Origin: an uncultured Clostridium sp.
Lineage (GTDB): Bacteria; Bacillota; Clostridia; Lachnospirales; Lachnospiraceae
Direction of reading: 5' to 3'
Assembly: GCA_900539185.1 (NCBI GenBank)
Contig: UQBG01000028.1
Location: 1 to 23,520, forward strand
Length of the DNA stretch: 23,520 nucleotides
The notes under the pieces were generated by a model. That model had not been told where the DNA came from. It did not search any database and was given only the letters and a program-made list of their open reading frames with translations. The position numbers and the translations under genes were made by a program. Of this stretch, positions 21,902 to 23,520 are shown one piece after another. Every line of letters begins with the position of its first letter. Position 1 is the first letter of the stretch.

Positions 21902-23254
21902 ATGGCAAAGCCGAAGCAGGTTTATTTTTGCCAGGAGTGTGGATATGAATCGTCGAAGTGGATGGGACAGTGTCCCGGCTGCAGGGCGTGGAATACATTT
22001 GTAGAAGAAAAGGTAGTGACAGGTGCCAGGAAACAGGGAAACAGAACTGTTTCCGCGGCACCTGCCAGTATTTTAGAGGTTACAAGTGATGTAGAAACAC
22101 GACTGGATACAAATATGAAAGAGCTGGATCGTGTACTGGGCGGAGGAATCGTGAAGGGATCTCTGGTGCTGATCGGTGGGGACCCCGGTATCGGAAAATC
22201 AACGATCCTTCTACAGGTGTGCCGGAATCTGACCGATGCCGGACATAAGGTGCTATATGTATCGGGGGAGGAATCTCTTCAGCAGATAAAGATGCGTGCA
22301 GAACGGCTGGGAGACTTCAAGAAAGAAATGTATCTGTTATGTGAAACCGATGTGGATGCGATAGAGGATGCGATGGCGAAAGTGCAACCGGAGGTAATGG
22401 TCATAGACTCCGTACAGACTATGATGCTGGAGAGTGTTGCGTCTGCGGCGGGAAGTGTATCTCAGGTACGGGAAGTAACAAACCGGCTGATGCAGATGGC
22501 AAAGCTGAAGAATGTTGCAATATTTATAGTCGGGCATGTGACGAAGGAAGGAACGGTGGCAGGGCCGCGAACACTGGAGCATATGGTCGATACTGTGTTA
22601 TATTTTGAAGGTGAGAGAAGCTCTATGTATCGAATCCTCCGGAGTGTGAAGAATCGATTTGGAGCAACAAATGAGATTGCTGTATTTGAGATGAAGGAGC
22701 ATGGACTGGAAGAGGTAAAGAATCCGTCCGAAGTTATGCTGACCGGAAGACCACTGGATGCAGCAGGCTCTGTGATCGTCTGCTCCATGGAGGGAACAAG
22801 GCCGCTCCTGATCGAGATTCAGGCATTGGTGGCACAGACAAATTTTCAAATGCCGCGGCGGACAACGGTCGGTATTGATTTTAATCGGGTAAATCTATTG
22901 ATGGCGGTACTGGAAAAGCGGGCAGGCATCCATTTGGGAAGCTGTGACGCGTATGTAAACCTGACAGGAGGAATCCGTTTATCGGAACCGGCGGTGGATC
23001 TGGGAATTATACTGGCATTGGTGTCCAGCTATCGGAATCGACCTGTAGACGAACATACCATTGCGTTTGGTGAAGTGGGTCTGACGGGAGAAGTAAGAAG
23101 TGTGAGTATGGCAGAGCAGCGGGTAAGAGAAGCTGCCCGGTTAGGATTTACCACTTGCATTTTACCGAGTTCAAATACAAATAATATAAAAAGTATAGAA
23201 GGAATGCGTCTGATTGGGGTATCAAACGTAAAAGAAGCGATCGATATGATCTAG
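21902..23254 (+). CDS. radA: DNA repair protein RadA (Sms)
   Basis: RadA (450 residues) is a RecA-related ATPase/helicase that helps extend and process recombination intermediates in DNA repair. A four-cysteine zinc finger is at Cys10, Cys13, Cys24 and Cys27 (CQECGYESSKWMGQCPGC). Walker A GDPGIGKST is at 93-101, a VIDSVQ Walker B at about 167-172, and the RadA-specific KNRFG motif at 250-254. The C-terminal third is the Lon-protease-like domain (about 285-450), with GGIRLSEPAVDLGI and GEVGLTGEVRSV. All motifs are intact and the length is normal. Its TAG stop (23252-23254) overlaps the first DnaA-box-like 9-mer of the following non-coding region. clpC and radA are neighbours in many Firmicutes. 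Confidence 0.96.
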   Translation: MAKPKQVYFCQECGYESSKWMGQCPGCRAWNTFVEEKVVTGARKQGNRTVSAAPASILEVTSDVETRLDTNMKELDRVLGGGIVKGSLVLIGGDPGIGKSTILLQVCRNLTDAGHKVLYVSGEESLQQIKMRAERLGDFKKEMYLLCETDVDAIEDAMAKVQPEVMVIDSVQTMMLESVASAAGSVSQVREVTNRLMQMAKLKNVAIFIVGHVTKEGTVAGPRTLEHMVDTVLYFEGERSSMYRILRSVKNRFGATNEIAVFEMKEHGLEEVKNPSEVMLTGRPLDAAGSVIVCSMEGTRPLLIEIQALVAQTNFQMPRRTTVGIDFNRVNLLMAVLEKRAGIHLGSCDAYVNLTGGIRLSEPAVDLGIILALVSSYRNRPVDEHTIAFGEVGLTGEVRSVSMAEQRVREAARLGFTTCILPSSNTNNIKSIEGMRLIGVSNVKEAIDMI

Positions 23255-23332
23255 TGGATAAGTCTTTTAAATTGTGGAAAACATATGCACAAAATGTGGA
23301 TATGTGTATAAACCAGTTTAAAATGTGGATAA
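23253..23332. promoter_or_regulatory. Cluster of DnaA-box-like 9-mers
   Basis: Five sites read as TGTGGATAA or one change from it on the plus strand (TTATCCACA on the minus strand): 23253 AGTGGATAA, 23273 TGTGGAAAA, 23295 TGTGGATAT, 23303 TGTGTATAA and 23324 TGTGGATAA (perfect). An opposite-strand near-match ATATGCACA is at 23283, and ATATACACA lies just beyond at 23355. Three of the five match the relaxed consensus TTWTNCACA. The main sites are 20-29 bases apart. Binding by DnaA is inference. Confidence 0.6.
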
Positions 23333-23333
23333 G

Positions 23334-23373
23334 TTGTCAAGAATTGTATATACAATATACACAAATTCGACAA
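23334..23373. repeat. AT-rich nested palindrome next to the DnaA-box cluster
   Basis: ATTGTATATACAAT (23343-23356) is a perfect 14-base palindrome. Around it, TTGTC(AA)GAATT (23334-23345) can pair with AATTCGACAA (23364-23373). The stretch to about 23393 is strongly AT-rich and contains no gene. Confidence 0.6.
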
Positions 23374-23393
23374 ATAAACTTTCTTTAAAATAA

Positions 23394-23415
23394 CCCCTTG
23401 ACTTCTCTCAAGGGG
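23394..23415. promoter_or_regulatory. Inverted repeat over the -35 of the terminal promoter
   Basis: CCCCTTGA (23394-23401) and TCAAGGGG (23408-23415) form a perfect 8-base inverted repeat with a 6-base centre. It includes the -35 and half of the spacer. It lies upstream of the start point, so it would act as DNA, unless read through from radA as a weak terminator-like hairpin. Confidence 0.5.
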
Positions 23416-23426
23416 GGTGCTATTAT
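23398..23426 (+). promoter_or_regulatory. Strong promoter, probably of an rRNA operon
   Basis: The -35 TTGACT (23398-23403) and -10 TATTAT (23421-23426) are 17 bases apart, each one base from consensus. The leader after it (from about 23433) carries a hairpin, and the CCTTGATAATTAAACA stretch resembles the CCTTGAAAACT-type sequence found near rRNA genes in Clostridia. No coding frame follows to the window edge. Confidence 0.65.
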
Positions 23427-23433
23427 AAGCTTC

Positions 23434-23520
23434 GTTGACACGGAGAACCGGTCAACAAAACAAAAAGAACCTTGATAATTAAACAATAAGACAACCCTGA
23501 AAATTCTAAAAGAATTTCAG
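23434..23520 (+). ncRNA. Structured leader transcript, probable pre-16S leader (partial)
   Basis: A hairpin at the start point pairs GTTGAC-CGG (23434-23443, one bulged A) with CCG-GTCAAC (23448-23456) around AGAA. At the window edge CTGAAAATTCT (23497-23507) pairs with AGAATTTCAG (23511-23520) with one bulged A. Between them lies the CCTTGATAATTAAACA segment typical of sequence beside rRNA genes. The 16S gene itself is not in the window. Confidence 0.5.

Overview
The window looks like chromosome from a Firmicute of the family Lachnospiraceae (class Clostridia). Codon use is moderate in GC, ribosome binding sites are strong AGGAGG types, and several proteins have a typical Lachnospiraceae look: a DUF6145-like protein, a beta-N-acetylglucosaminidase with cadherin-like and dockerin modules, a soluble sugar-sensor/GGDEF fusion, and a clpC-(small unknown protein)-radA order. 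Nearly all of it is housekeeping sequence. I see no insertion sequence, prophage, CRISPR array or tRNA gene.

Layout. The window opens with the 3' end of gdhA and its terminator. A two-gene unit follows (asparaginase-like protein and a Rossmann-fold methyltransferase-like protein, ATGA overlap). Next is a same-strand run lepB - DUF6145-like - coaX - dusB - nitroreductase, with a hairpin-rich leader in front of lepB. A minus-strand superoxide dismutase is divergent from a secreted SH3/SH3/NlpC-P60 hydrolase, which is followed by dgt. A minus-strand LacI-type-sensor/diguanylate cyclase lies back to back with dgt and diverges from a purM-purN-purD operon that has a near-consensus promoter and a strong terminator.

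The most striking part is 14.7-18.4 kb. A secreted glucosaminidase ending in a two-repeat type I dockerin is followed 14 bases later by a membrane-anchored protein carrying an N-terminal cohesin domain. The pair looks like a self-contained cohesin-dockerin module that could hold a peptidoglycan hydrolase at the cell surface, rather than a cellulosome. The cohesin protein also has an unnamed tandem repeat of about 75 residues before its membrane helix.

After a terminator, a YtrA-type GntR regulator with a palindromic operator over its own promoter leads directly into clpC. The usual ctsR-mcsA-mcsB genes do not precede it. A beta-rich protein of unknown function follows, with its own palindrome-associated promoter, and then radA. 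The right edge (23.25-23.52 kb) is non-coding. It holds a dense cluster of DnaA-box-like 9-mers overlapping the radA stop, AT-rich palindromic DNA, a near-consensus promoter with an inverted repeat over its -35, and a structured leader that looks like the start of an rRNA operon lying just outside the window.
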